NCBI GenBank assembly: GCA_030426355.1
Contig: JAUHYQ010000005.1
Span: forward strand, 186,001 to 250,000
DNA: 64,000 nt
Direction of reading: 5' to 3'
Source: Gammaproteobacteria bacterium
GTDB lineage: Bacteria; Pseudomonadota; Gammaproteobacteria; Steroidobacterales; GCA-2729495
The notes below the pieces were generated by a model. The model worked only from the letters and a program-made list of their open reading frames with translations, searched no databases and had not been told where the DNA came from. This document shows, in pieces, positions 1 to 8,863 of the stretch. Each line of letters opens with the position of its first letter. Positions within the stretch are counted from its first letter, which is position 1. The position numbers and the translations under genes are program-made.

Positions 1-1
1 C

Positions 2-1663
2 ACGCAAACCCAGGTTCGAGTGCGCGGTTCGGAAGCCAACCACATCCTCGTTTTGATCGATGGGGTGCGCGCAAACGATCCCGCTACCAGCGATGAATTT
101 CGTTGGGAACAGCTGACCACCGCGAATATAGAACGTATTGAAATCGTCCGGGGCCCGCAAAGCGCACTTTGGGGCAGCGACGCGATCGCGGGCGTAGTGA
201 ATATCATCACCACTGATGGTGCGGACACATCCGCCATGAGTGCCTACACTGATGCAGGATCCAATAGTGCGCTGAATGCAGGGCTAAGCGGTGTCCTGAG
301 TGAAGCAGACTGGCGCTTTAACGCAGGTGTCGAGCGGTTGAAAACCGATGGCGAAAATATTTCCCGCGTGGGCGACGAGAGAGACGATTCCGAAACCACA
401 ACCGCAAATTTCGGCGCAAGGTTCGCCGCGGATAACGGGCTGAATCTGAATTTCGGGCTGCGTGCTGTTGATTCCCGCACGCAAACAGACCCGGTGGATT
501 TTGGCACCGGATTACCCGCCGATGCTGATCGCGTCACCGATGCCAAAACGCTCGCGGCCAATGTTGGTGTGCGTCTTAAGAGCGCATCGGGCAAGGTGGC
601 GAATCAGGTGTCATTGCGCTGGTTTGATTCAGATAACCGCTTTCTGGTTGAAGGCGCGGAAGACGCCGCGACGCTGTCGGATCGCCTGACCGTTGCCTGG
701 CAGTCCGATTTCGCTTTAGACGCGGATGCACTATCGCTGGCCGTCGAACATGAAGTAACGCGCTACGAACAGCGCGGTGCGGTCGGATTCGGTGACCCCA
801 ATCAAAAACAGAAGATCGATGTGACCAGTTTCGTGGTGGATTATCAGGGTCGTATCGGCGAACAGCTGAGCTGGTTGTTGGGCGGCCGCTACGACGACAA
901 CAGTGATTTCGATGATTCCCTGAATGGCCGTCTGGCTTTGGCGTGGGATACCGATGAATCGCTGACTTTGCGCGGAAGCGTTGGCACCGGGCAGAAGAAC
1001 CCCACTTTTACCGAGCGCTTTGGCTTTTTCCCCGCGATGTTTATCGGCAATCCTGATTTGCAGCCCGAGAAGTCCACCTCTTACGAACTCGGTTTTGACA
1101 AACGATTCCTTGGCGGTGATCTGGAGACACAGGTTTCGGTTTTTCGACAAAATCTGAAAGATGAGATCAATGGCTTTGTTGCGGTTCCGGGAGGATTTAC
1201 CGCCCTGAATGTCGCCGGCAAAAGTCGGCGCAGCGGGGCAGAGCTTTCAGCCAGTTGGCAATTGCACAGCAGGGTTGAGCTAGGTGGCAATTACACTTAC
1301 ATAGATTCCGAGCAAAAAGACGCTGCGGGTGTGAAACAAGCGGAGATTCGACGGCCCAGACACAGTGGATCGTTATGGACGCGCTACGATTCCGAGGATG
1401 AGCGATTCAGCGCAACCCTGAACGTAGATTACAGCGGCGCACAGACGGATACGTTTTTCCCGCCGTTTCCGGCGCCATCTGAGGTTGTGTCCCTGGGCCA
1501 GCGTTGGCTGGTCGATCTGACTGCCCAGTACGCCGTAACCAAGGAGTTAACCGTGTTTGTGCGCGGTACCAATTTACTCGACGAAGACTACGAAGAGGTC
1601 TATGGCTACAACACGCTGGGACGCGCAGCGTACCTGGGGCTACGGGCAAATTTCGGAGATTAG
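2..1663 (+). CDS. TonB-dependent outer-membrane receptor, BtuB-like (5' partial)
   Basis: The frame is open from base 2, so the signal peptide, TonB box and first part of the plug lie before the window. The first visible residues (VRVRGSEANHILVLIDGVRANDP region) are typical of the plug domain of BtuB/CirA-type receptors, followed by ERIEIVRGPQSALWGSDAIAGVVNI, the classic plug signature. The rest alternates short beta-strand segments, includes NPDLQPEKSTSYELGF and ends in a barrel-closing strand (AAYLGLRANF). It would import a ligand, perhaps a corrinoid, siderophore or oligosaccharide, using TonB-ExbBD energy; the substrate cannot be read from sequence. It lies just upstream of a c-di-GMP riboswitch and an ExbBD/TonB-like operon, but is probably a separate transcript. 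Confidence 0.93.
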   Translation, partial: TQTQVRVRGSEANHILVLIDGVRANDPATSDEFRWEQLTTANIERIEIVRGPQSALWGSDAIAGVVNIITTDGADTSAMSAYTDAGSNSALNAGLSGVLSEADWRFNAGVERLKTDGENISRVGDERDDSETTTANFGARFAADNGLNLNFGLRAVDSRTQTDPVDFGTGLPADADRVTDAKTLAANVGVRLKSASGKVANQVSLRWFDSDNRFLVEGAEDAATLSDRLTVAWQSDFALDADALSLAVEHEVTRYEQRGAVGFGDPNQKQKIDVTSFVVDYQGRIGEQLSWLLGGRYDDNSDFDDSLNGRLALAWDTDESLTLRGSVGTGQKNPTFTERFGFFPAMFIGNPDLQPEKSTSYELGFDKRFLGGDLETQVSVFRQNLKDEINGFVAVPGGFTALNVAGKSRRSGAELSASWQLHSRVELGGNYTYIDSEQKDAAGVKQAEIRRPRHSGSLWTRYDSEDERFSATLNVDYSGAQTDTFFPPFPAPSEVVSLGQRWLVDLTAQYAVTKELTVFVRGTNLLDEDYEEVYGYNTLGRAAYLGLRANFGD

Positions 1664-1789
1664 GCGGAATAATTAGTCCCGATTCCTTTCCATAACTCCT
1701 GCCGAAGCGTGACCCGTGTCACAGGATTGGCCGGGTATCCCTGCGACCATATGCAAGTGCTCCGCTCGCCGCCCATTGCGGTTAGCGGG

Positions 1790-1880
1790 GCATAAAACAG
1801 GGCAAACCCGTCGAAAGGCGGGGACGCAAAGCCACCGGTCTAAAGTTTAGGTAGCAAAGACAGCGGGGCTGCATACGTTT
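1790..1880 (+). promoter_or_regulatory. Cyclic di-GMP-I (GEMM-I) riboswitch
   Basis: The stretch has the hallmark conserved blocks of GEMM-I in the right order: ACAGGGCAAACC (1797-1808), a tetraloop-type arm CGAAAG, GGGACGCAAAGCC (1820-1832), CCGGTCTAAA, AGGTAGC (1849-1855) and GCGGGGCT (1863-1870). These match my memory of the Vibrio Vc2 aptamer, including both c-di-GMP-contacting segments and the tetraloop/receptor. The outer boundaries are approximate. The aptamer ends about 65 nt before the likely start codon of the thioredoxin gene. No U-rich intrinsic terminator lies between them; instead there is a hairpin TGTGAC-N9-GTCACA at 1904-1924 just ahead of the ribosome-binding region, so control may be translational. 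Confidence 0.9.
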
Positions 1881-1936
1881 GCGTGCGCCGTTTGGCCGTG
1901 CCCTGTGACATTTGAACAGTCACACGAGTGGGTACG

Positions 1937-2491
1937 ATGGTGCAAGGTCGAAACAGGCGAGACCCGGACAAACCAGCGAAGCTTCGCTTCGCTAAAGGCA
2001 CAGCGACAGCTATCGCCTTAGCGTCTGTATTGTTTTTTTCTGCATCCCATTCTGCCCCGGGCGACCTGCTCGGCGCCAAAGCTCCCGATTTTGTATTGCG
2101 CAGTGTTGCCGACGGCAACGTGCGGCTTAGCGAATACCGCAGCGATGTGATCGTGCTCAACTTCTGGTCCGACTGGTGCGGCAGCTGCAATCAACTTTTA
2201 CCGGTGCTTAATGAACTGAAGGCCCGACATGAAAGCGCCGGGTTGCGAGTGCTTGCCATTGACGTAAAGGGTGAGGCCCGGTCTGCATCAAACACGGCAA
2301 AGGAACTGCATCTTGAATTTCCTCTGTTACTCGATGAGCGCCAGCAAGTAAGCCGTACTTACGATCTGCCGCGGTTGCCAGTGACATTGCTAATTGATCG
2401 CGAGGGCACTGTGCGGTTCGTCCAGCACGGTGCGACGAGTGAAGACATTGCCACGTTAACTGACGAGGTGGCCGCAGTAATCGCCGAGTAG
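1937..2491 (+). CDS. Exported TlpA/ResA-like thioredoxin-fold protein
   Basis: 184 residues from the ATG at 1937; a GTG at 1928 in the same frame is the alternative start. An N-terminal hydrophobic segment (about residues 21-40, ending in an SHSA-like cleavage region) suggests export or membrane anchoring. The AhpC/TSA-Redoxin-type domain follows, with the active-site motif WCGSC (Cys81 and Cys84) and the cis-proline region LPVTLLID around Pro148. Such proteins reduce or shuffle thiols in the periplasm. It is the first gene after the c-di-GMP riboswitch and leads the TPR/ExbBD operon, so it may maintain cysteines of envelope partners, though its neighbours show few obvious disulfides. Family assignment is firm; substrate unknown. 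Confidence 0.85.
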   Translation: MVQGRNRRDPDKPAKLRFAKGTATAIALASVLFFSASHSAPGDLLGAKAPDFVLRSVADGNVRLSEYRSDVIVLNFWSDWCGSCNQLLPVLNELKARHESAGLRVLAIDVKGEARSASNTAKELHLEFPLLLDERQQVSRTYDLPRLPVTLLIDREGTVRFVQHGATSEDIATLTDEVAAVIAE

Positions 2492-2548
2492 CAGGCGGCT
2501 AAATGGATGCGTGGAATGCCGCGCCGAATTTTTAAAGGTGAGATGAAC

Positions 2549-3088
2549 ATGTTCAGGCTAAGAATGATGGTCACAATGTTGCTGGCGGTGTTGTTTAGCG
2601 CCGGTGTCTCGGCCAATGAACCGTTGGCGGGAGCGAGCGGCATGGCAACGCTGGACCAGCAGACGCAATCCCTCAAGCAGGCCGTTCTGGAGCTGAATCG
2701 CGAACTCTTTGTGCTGGAAGAGGAGCTGCTCTATCCGGCAAATACCCAGGTATCCGTGTTTGTTTCCATGGATGTGGGCGAATACTTTGCCCTGGATTCC
2801 ATTCAGCTCACCCTGGACGGCAAGGACATCAGTAACTACCTGTATACCCCTCGCGAGGTTAAAGCCTTGCACCGCGGTGGCGTGCATCAGATTTATGTGG
2901 GCAATCTGAAAGTCGGCGAGCATGAATTGGTTGCCGTATTCACCGGAGAAGGCCCGCATCAGCGCGACTATCGCCGCGGTGCCACCCTGAATTTTGATAA
3001 AGCTATCGGCGCTAAATACGTGGAGCTGCGCATATCTGATCGTGCCCAGCAGTTGCAGCCCGAGTTCGTCGTAAAGGAATGGGAATAG
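2549..3088 (+). CDS. Exported coiled-coil hypothetical protein of the TPR/ExbBD operon
   Basis: 179 residues if started at the ATG at 2549, which sits 7 bases after AAGGTGAG; earlier in-frame starts (2507, 2543) are worse placed. A signal peptide (residues 1 to about 20, cleaving after GVSA) is followed by a short heptad-like stretch (about 33-55, rich in L, E and Q) and then a beta-rich domain containing DSIQLTLDGKDISNYLYTPREVKAL. Homologues, as I recall them, are often mislabelled as AraC-type regulators in Shewanella-like genomes, but there is no helix-turn-helix here. It lies between the TlpA-like gene and the first TPR gene and is probably a periplasmic component of the same machine. Function unknown. 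Confidence 0.75.
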   Translation: MFRLRMMVTMLLAVLFSAGVSANEPLAGASGMATLDQQTQSLKQAVLELNRELFVLEEELLYPANTQVSVFVSMDVGEYFALDSIQLTLDGKDISNYLYTPREVKALHRGGVHQIYVGNLKVGEHELVAVFTGEGPHQRDYRRGATLNFDKAIGAKYVELRISDRAQQLQPEFVVKEWE

Positions 3089-3092
3089 TCAG

Positions 3093-4973
3093 TTGAGGCC
3101 ACGTTGTCACAGCATTGATATTCCGGATCGCCTGATCCGGGTCACGGCAGCAATTTTGTTGCTGTCGTTGCAGTCCCTGGCTGTTGCTGACGAGCAGTCC
3201 GGAACCGTCGTTCGTGACCCCCACTACGGCGAGGTGTTGTTTCATTTTTACCAACAGGATCACTTCACAGCATTGACCCATCTCGATACCGCGCAGGCGC
3301 AACAGCGTGTCAGTAACCATGCGTTTGAGGCCGAGCTCCTGAAAGGGGGGCTGATGCTGTCATGGGGTCAGCATGTCGAAGCCGGAAGAATTTTCGAGAA
3401 TCTTCTGGCGGCATCCGATGATGTCGGGGTGCGCAATCGGGCGTGGTTTTATCTTGGCAAAGTACGCTACCAGCGCGGCTATTTGACCGAAGCTGAAGAG
3501 GCATTGGCAAGCATTTCGGCATCATTGCCATCCGAACTTGAGGCCGAACGTTTTGATCTGCTGGCGCGTTTGTACATGGATCAGGGGCGCTTCGCCGAAG
3601 CTGTTGAGCTCCTGGAGTCATTTGACGGGGCCGACGACTGGTCGGCTTTCGCCAGCTATAACACCGGCGTTGCACTGGTGCGTATGGGCGAACTGGATCT
3701 CGGCGCAAGATTGCTGGAGCGCGTCGGCACCATGCGCGCCGCCGGCGAAGAGCAGCTGGCATTGCGGGATCGTGCCAACGTCGCATTGGGCTTTGCCTAC
3801 CTTCAGGCACAGCTGGACGGTGACGCACGTCCGGTACTGCAACGGGTGCGACTGAACGGACCTTTCTCCGCCAAGGCGCTGCTGGGTGCGGGTTGGGCTG
3901 ATTCTGCACAGCAGAATTACAAGGCGGCGCTGGCATCCTGGCTGGAACTTAGTAATCGTGATTTGCTCGACAGCGCAGTACAGGAATCGCTGCTGGCCGT
4001 TCCCTATGCTTTTGCGCAGCTGGGCGCGGAGCCGCAAGCTGCTGATCACTATGCTCAGGCACTCGATATCTATTCGGTAGAGTTGGCGCGCCTCGACAGC
4101 GCCATTGACGATGCCGATTCCGGACGTCTTATTGCTAGTCTGCTTGCTGAAGATTCCTCATCGGCAGACGGCTGGTATTGGCAGTTGGCGCAGCTGCCTG
4201 ACGATGAGCGTTCTCGGTATTTATTCTTCACTATCGCCGATCATCGTTTTCACGAGGCCCTGAAAAGCTATCGTGATCTGGTAATGCTCGACGGCCACCT
4301 TGAGGCGTGGTCCGAAAAGCTGGCTGCCTATCGCGACATGCTGGCCACGCGCGAATACGCCTACAGTGAGCGTTTGCCAGTGCTGCAGAATCGGGTTCAG
4401 CAGTTTGATCTCGAAGCGATGCAAACCCAATATGCTGAAATTGAAGCGGCCACGGTGCGCGCCCGGCAGAGCGGCGATGCAACTATTGTTGCGCCCGCGG
4501 ATGAGCAGGATGCATGGCAGCGCCTTATCGCACTGGAGTCCAACCCCGCCTTTGAAAGTGAACAGGCAGCTGAGCAGCGGCACAAGCAGCGCGTGCTGAA
4601 AGGTCTGTTGCAGTGGAACATGGAACGCGAATTCCGGTTGCGCCTCTGGCATCAGGAGCAGCGCAACGCCGAGATGCGGGTGCAGCTGGCCCAGGCAGAG
4701 CAGCAGTTTGCTTCCATTGATGCTGCGACCGGTTCGCTGGACGGCACGGTGGACGATTTCGCCGGCCGCATCGATCGGCTGCAGGCTGTGCTGGATGGGA
4801 ACCGGAATCGCCTTGCCGGCGCTATGCAGCAATACGAGCGTTACCTGACCGACGTGGCACTCACAGAACTGGATGGACAAAAGCAGCGGTTGCTGACTTA
4901 CCGTGCACAGGCGCGGTTTGCGCTGGCATCCATCTTCGATCGCATGGCGGCGATGAACGAGCGGGAGCAATAG
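3093..4973 (+). CDS. Periplasmic TPR-repeat protein, TonB-system-associated
   Basis: 626 residues from a TTG start at 3093, which follows a purine-rich GGAATGGGAATAG and gives a signal peptide with hydrophobic core AAILLLSLQSLAVA. The next 250 residues are alpha-helical repeats of TPR/Sel1 character (for example VRNRAWFYLGKVRYQRGYLTEAEEAL and SYNTGVALVRMGELDLGARLLERVG). The C-terminal third is rich in Q, E and R with coiled-coil character. It starts four bases after the previous stop and its own stop is one base before the next start, so it is translationally linked. Proteins like this are annotated elsewhere as TPR components of a TonB system; it likely scaffolds the energised complex in the periplasm. 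Exact partners are unknown. Confidence 0.8.
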   Translation: MRPRCHSIDIPDRLIRVTAAILLLSLQSLAVADEQSGTVVRDPHYGEVLFHFYQQDHFTALTHLDTAQAQQRVSNHAFEAELLKGGLMLSWGQHVEAGRIFENLLAASDDVGVRNRAWFYLGKVRYQRGYLTEAEEALASISASLPSELEAERFDLLARLYMDQGRFAEAVELLESFDGADDWSAFASYNTGVALVRMGELDLGARLLERVGTMRAAGEEQLALRDRANVALGFAYLQAQLDGDARPVLQRVRLNGPFSAKALLGAGWADSAQQNYKAALASWLELSNRDLLDSAVQESLLAVPYAFAQLGAEPQAADHYAQALDIYSVELARLDSAIDDADSGRLIASLLAEDSSSADGWYWQLAQLPDDERSRYLFFTIADHRFHEALKSYRDLVMLDGHLEAWSEKLAAYRDMLATREYAYSERLPVLQNRVQQFDLEAMQTQYAEIEAATVRARQSGDATIVAPADEQDAWQRLIALESNPAFESEQAAEQRHKQRVLKGLLQWNMEREFRLRLWHQEQRNAEMRVQLAQAEQQFASIDAATGSLDGTVDDFAGRIDRLQAVLDGNRNRLAGAMQQYERYLTDVALTELDGQKQRLLTYRAQARFALASIFDRMAAMNEREQ

Positions 4974-4974
4974 C

Positions 4975-7803
4975 ATGACGGCTTCCGCATTTATCGTCCT
5001 GAGCCTGATGGGTTGGCTGAACCCTTTCGCCGACAAGGGCGATCGCTTGAGCGACGTTGAGACCATTGAATCGCTCCAGGATCGCGAGGTCGTCATCCCC
5101 GCAGCACCGCCAATTCAGGCCGACGGTCGGGCCGCCCTCGAGCAGTACCGTCGATATCTGGAACTGCCCGACGGTGATCCGGCAACGCGACTGGAAGCCA
5201 TGCGACGACTCGGCGACCTGAATCTTGAAGTTGGCGAAAACGCGAATATTGACAATGCCGCCTACAGCGCGGAGATGCAATTTCATCACGACGCAATTCG
5301 GTTGTATGAGCAGTTATTGAGCCAATACAGCGGCTACGGCAAGGCTGATCGGGTTATGTACCAGCTTTCGCGCGCATACGAAAGTTCAGGCCAGCCCGAA
5401 CAAGCTTTGCAGGTGCTTGATCGCCTGGTTTCTGAGTATCCCGACAGCCCATTTGTTGATGAGGCGCAGTTTCGCCGCGGCGAGATGCTGTTTGCACGCA
5501 AACAGTATTACGAGGCAGGTGAAGCTTTTGCAGTGGTAACCAGCTTCGGCAATGTCTCGGGTTTCTACGAGCAGGCGCTGTACAAGTTTGGCTGGACGCA
5601 GTTTAAGCAAGCGGAATACGACTCTGGCATTCACGCTTTTATGGATTTACTCAATTTGCGGCTGGCAGCGGCCGCCGCGCGGCAGGGCGCTTCCAGTAAC
5701 GAGTTCAATATTACCGAGTCCATGAGCCGGCCCGAGCGCGAATTGATGGACGATACCCTACGGGTGCTGAGCCTTAGTTTTTCTTATCTGGACGGTCCGG
5801 ATAGCATTACCGCTTATCTTGATCAAAGAAATCGGGGCGACTCAGCGTGGTTGCTGTTCAGCAGTCTGGGTTCACTGTATCTGGATAAAGAGCGCTATCT
5901 GGATGCTGCTGAAACTTACGCAGGCTTTGTCCAGCGCGATCCTTTTCATGCTCAGGCACCTGCCATTTCGACTCAGGCTATTGAGGCATACCGTGCCGGA
6001 CGTTTTCCTACTTTGGTCCTGGAAGCCAAAGAAAACTTCGTTAATGCTTATGGACTCGACAGCGAATTCTGGGCGTTTCACAATCCGGCCGAGCGACCCG
6101 ATGTCATCGGCCCGTTAAAACAAAACCTGAGCGATCTCGCGCAGCACGATCATGCCGAAGCGCAGAAAACAGCCGCACCTGAGGCTTATGCTCGGGCTGC
6201 GGACTGGTACAAACGCTATCTCGACTATTTCCCGGATGATCCGGATTCCGCGCAACGCAGCTTCTTGCTGGGTGAAATCTACATGGAGTCGAAGCAATAC
6301 GCCGACGCCAACCACTACTACCTGCGCGCTGCTTACGACTATCCGGGTTATGCGCAGGCAGGTGAGGCGGGCTATGCTGCTTTGCTGGCTTCGCGCGCTC
6401 ATTTGCAGCAACTTCCGGCTGACGAGCAATCTGCATGGCGCCTGCAACAACAGGCACAAGCTTTGCGCTTCGCGACAGTATTTCCCGCCCATGAGCAGGC
6501 CGGGCCGGTGTTAAGCAAGGCAGCGGAAACGTATTTTGAAGCCGCTGAACTGGACGAGGCCGTCGTCGTCGCCGGCGAATTAATTGGCCGCGAAGAACTG
6601 ACAAGCCCGGAGCTTAAGCGCGTTGCATGGACGGTCGCTGCGCACGGCTTGTTTGATCTCGGGCATTTCCAACGGGCTGAGCGGGCCTATCTTGAACTGC
6701 GCTTCATGGGCGGCAACAAAGAGCTTGCCGGTGTGAAGCTTGATGATCGCATTGCGGCTGCGGTCTACCGCCAGGCAGAAATGGCGCAGGCCGAAGGCCG
6801 AGCAACCGATGCAGTCGGTCATTTTATGCGTATTGAGTCCGCCGCCCCGCTCTCAGCCATTAAGGGCGATGCGGTATACGATGCGGCCACACTGCTGATC
6901 AATGAACAGCAATGGGATCAGGCTATCGAGGTGCTGAATCACTATCGCTCTGCTTACCGCAACCCGCAGCGCAGTGACGCGGTTACTCAAAAACTGGCTG
7001 TGGCTTACCAGCAGGCGGGCCGTGCCAGCGAGTCGGCAACCGAGTATGAAAAAATTGCAGTTATGGCCTCCGTTGGCGCGGATATTCAGCGCGAGGCGCT
7101 TTGGAATTCGGCCGAGCTTTATGAAAATGCCGGCGATACGTCTGCAGCTCGCCGCGTGTGGAAATCCTTCGTCGCACAGTTTCCCGATCCGTTGGCAGAG
7201 TCGATTGAAGTGCGCCTGCGTCTCGCGGATCTTGCTCGCGATGCCGGCGACGCGCGTGATCGGCGCGATTGGTTGCAAAACATTATTGATACAGATGGCA
7301 AAGCCGGCGCGCAGCGCAGCGAGCGCAGCAAAACGTTGGCTGCGAAAGCAACACTGGAGTTGGCAGAGCCGGTTCGCCTCGCCTTTGTCGCTGTCAATCT
7401 AAAAGCGCCGCTTACCGACAGCCTCAAGCTGAAGAAAAAGCGCATGGAGGAAGCGCTGGCTGCGTATGACAGCGCTGCGGCCTATGGCGTCGCCGAGGTG
7501 ACGACCCAGGCAACGTATCGAATCGCCGAGCTTTACCAGCAACTGGGCCAGAGTCTGATGAGTTCTGAGCGTCCGGCCGAATTGAGCGAAGAGGAACTCG
7601 AGCAGTATGAAATCCTGCTGGAAGAGCAGGCGTTCCCCTTCGAGGAGCAGGCTATCGAGCTGTTCACGGTCAATGCCGCACGCTCGGCGGAAGGCGTTTA
7701 TGACGAGTGGGTAGCACAAAGTTTCGCACGGCTTGCCGAGCTAATGCCGGCACGTTATGCCAAGTATGAGAAGGCGGAGGAACATGTTGCCAAACTACTA
7801 TAA
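4975..7803 (+). CDS. Large periplasmic TPR-repeat protein (942 aa), TonB-system-associated
   Basis: 942 residues starting one base after the stop of the preceding TPR gene. A short hydrophobic N-terminus (ASAFIVLSLMGW) could be a signal peptide or anchor. Many tetratricopeptide units follow, for example ADRVMYQLSRAYESSGQPEQALQVLDRLV near residue 125 and SDAVTQKLAVAYQQAGRASESATEYEKIA near 680, the arrangement seen in YbgF/BamD-like and gliding-motility TPR proteins. The C-terminus carries an acidic stretch (ELSEEELEQYEILLEEQ). It overlaps the next gene by 20 bases. Size and position suggest a large scaffold linking the ExbB/ExbD motor to outer-membrane or peptidoglycan partners. This role is inferred; the TPR content is visible. 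Confidence 0.82.
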   Translation: MTASAFIVLSLMGWLNPFADKGDRLSDVETIESLQDREVVIPAAPPIQADGRAALEQYRRYLELPDGDPATRLEAMRRLGDLNLEVGENANIDNAAYSAEMQFHHDAIRLYEQLLSQYSGYGKADRVMYQLSRAYESSGQPEQALQVLDRLVSEYPDSPFVDEAQFRRGEMLFARKQYYEAGEAFAVVTSFGNVSGFYEQALYKFGWTQFKQAEYDSGIHAFMDLLNLRLAAAAARQGASSNEFNITESMSRPERELMDDTLRVLSLSFSYLDGPDSITAYLDQRNRGDSAWLLFSSLGSLYLDKERYLDAAETYAGFVQRDPFHAQAPAISTQAIEAYRAGRFPTLVLEAKENFVNAYGLDSEFWAFHNPAERPDVIGPLKQNLSDLAQHDHAEAQKTAAPEAYARAADWYKRYLDYFPDDPDSAQRSFLLGEIYMESKQYADANHYYLRAAYDYPGYAQAGEAGYAALLASRAHLQQLPADEQSAWRLQQQAQALRFATVFPAHEQAGPVLSKAAETYFEAAELDEAVVVAGELIGREELTSPELKRVAWTVAAHGLFDLGHFQRAERAYLELRFMGGNKELAGVKLDDRIAAAVYRQAEMAQAEGRATDAVGHFMRIESAAPLSAIKGDAVYDAATLLINEQQWDQAIEVLNHYRSAYRNPQRSDAVTQKLAVAYQQAGRASESATEYEKIAVMASVGADIQREALWNSAELYENAGDTSAARRVWKSFVAQFPDPLAESIEVRLRLADLARDAGDARDRRDWLQNIIDTDGKAGAQRSERSKTLAAKATLELAEPVRLAFVAVNLKAPLTDSLKLKKKRMEEALAAYDSAAAYGVAEVTTQATYRIAELYQQLGQSLMSSERPAELSEEELEQYEILLEEQAFPFEEQAIELFTVNAARSAEGVYDEWVAQSFARLAELMPARYAKYEKAEEHVAKLL

Positions 7804-8455
7804 GAATTTGCTGTCGGTGATCCTTATGCCGGTTGTGACGGCCCTGTTTCTGAGCGGCTGTTCAGTTACGGGTGCGTGGCAACTCAGCGGCTCAGAGTCG
7901 GGCAGCGAGGCGGCGTTGAATGTTCCCGCCGGTGTGCAGCGTGACTATGAAAAGGCCGCGCAGGCTTTTCGCGCGGGAGACTACGCCGCGGCTGAAGCCG
8001 CTTTCCAGCGTTTTGTTGAGCAGCACCCGGAGTTTGCGAATGCCTATGTGAATCTGGCCATTCTGATGGACAAGCGCGGCGAGCGTGAAGCTGCCGTGCA
8101 TCTGTTACATCACGCGATCGAACTCGATAGTCGCAATGTGTTTGCGCTGAACCGTCTCGGTGTGATCCAGCGTCAGCAAGGCGACTTTGCTGCTGCCGAG
8201 CAGGCCTGGCTGGAAGCAACGCGTATCGCGCCCGAGTACCCCAATGCCTGGTACAACCTTGGCGTACTGTACGACCTCTATCTGGGCGACTTGACTGCAG
8301 CCCTTGATCACTACCAGCGCTATCAGGATCTCGTGGTCGCCCCCGAATTTGCGGGTGAGGGGCAAGACGCTGACCGGGTACAGGGGTGGATTGCGGATTT
8401 GCAGCGCCGCATCGGCGACACACCGCAGACGGCAAGTGCAACGGAGACTTTGTAA
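7784..8455 (+). CDS. TPR-repeat lipoprotein
   Basis: 223 residues from the ATG at 7784, which has GGCGGAGG five bases upstream; the in-frame ATG at 7757 lies deeper in the preceding gene. A lipobox (LFLSGC, Cys26) predicts a lipid-anchored protein. Three to four TPR units follow (residues about 55-185), including PEFANAYVNLAILMDKRGEREAAVHLLHHAIEL and PEYPNAWYNLGVLYDLYLGDLTAAL, close to the TPR consensus. Its stop overlaps the next start (TAATG). It is the third TPR protein of the operon, and the only one with a lipid anchor, so it is the best candidate for an outer-membrane attachment point of the system. Confidence 0.85.
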   Translation: MLPNYYKNLLSVILMPVVTALFLSGCSVTGAWQLSGSESGSEAALNVPAGVQRDYEKAAQAFRAGDYAAAEAAFQRFVEQHPEFANAYVNLAILMDKRGEREAAVHLLHHAIELDSRNVFALNRLGVIQRQQGDFAAAEQAWLEATRIAPEYPNAWYNLGVLYDLYLGDLTAALDHYQRYQDLVVAPEFAGEGQDADRVQGWIADLQRRIGDTPQTASATETL

Positions 8456-8787
8456 TGCGCAGCACGATTTATTTAATTGGCATTTTGTTCCTGTGCGTGA
8501 ACAGCGCGGTATGGAGCGAGGACGCGCCGTCGGAATCGTCGTCGTCATCGCAGGGTCAGCTGGATCGCTTGCAGCTGGATGCCAGCGCCATCACCGGCAA
8601 TCAGGAACTGCCGCGCGTAATGTACATCGTGCCGTGGAAGGAGTCCGGCATCGGCGAACTGTCGGGCAAGCCGGTAAACAGTTTGCTGGACGAGGTGCTG
8701 GCACCGATAGATCGGGAAGTGTTTCAGCGTCAGGTGCGGTATTTCGATCAACTTTACGGTGACCATGCAGTTGCCGCCGGGGAATAG
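8455..8787 (+). CDS. Small exported hypothetical protein in the TPR/ExbBD operon
   Basis: 110 residues; the ATG at 8455 overlaps the stop of the TPR lipoprotein gene. A signal peptide (TIYLIGILFLCVNSAVWS) is followed by a serine run (ESSSSS) and a mature part with the tract QELPRVMYIVPWKES and LDEVLAPIDREVFQRQVRYFDQLYG. I do not recognise the family by name, but its tight placement between the TPR genes and exbB suggests a dedicated periplasmic subunit. A 76-base gap separates it from exbB, the widest gap in the operon. Confidence 0.72.
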   Translation: MRSTIYLIGILFLCVNSAVWSEDAPSESSSSSQGQLDRLQLDASAITGNQELPRVMYIVPWKESGIGELSGKPVNSLLDEVLAPIDREVFQRQVRYFDQLYGDHAVAAGE

Positions 8788-8863
8788 TTTTTGGGTGCGT
8801 CCCGCATGGGGCGTCAGTGGTATTGAGTTGTTAATTTTGATTATGGGTTAGGAGGCGAGAGCC

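Noticed and set aside
1700-1880. Cobalamin riboswitch, given the BtuB-like receptor nearby
   Set aside because: The conserved blocks (GGGCAAACC, GGACGCAAAGCC, GGTAGC) are those of GEMM-I; no B12 box (GCCACTG) is present, and the receptor lies upstream of the element.
1904-1924. CRP site (TGTGA ... TCACA)
   Set aside because: The half-sites are 11 bases apart instead of six; a hairpin in the mRNA leader explains them better.
4221-5096. 291-residue open frame on the minus strand
   Set aside because: Spans the junction of two TPR genes that are translationally linked on the plus strand; no motifs.
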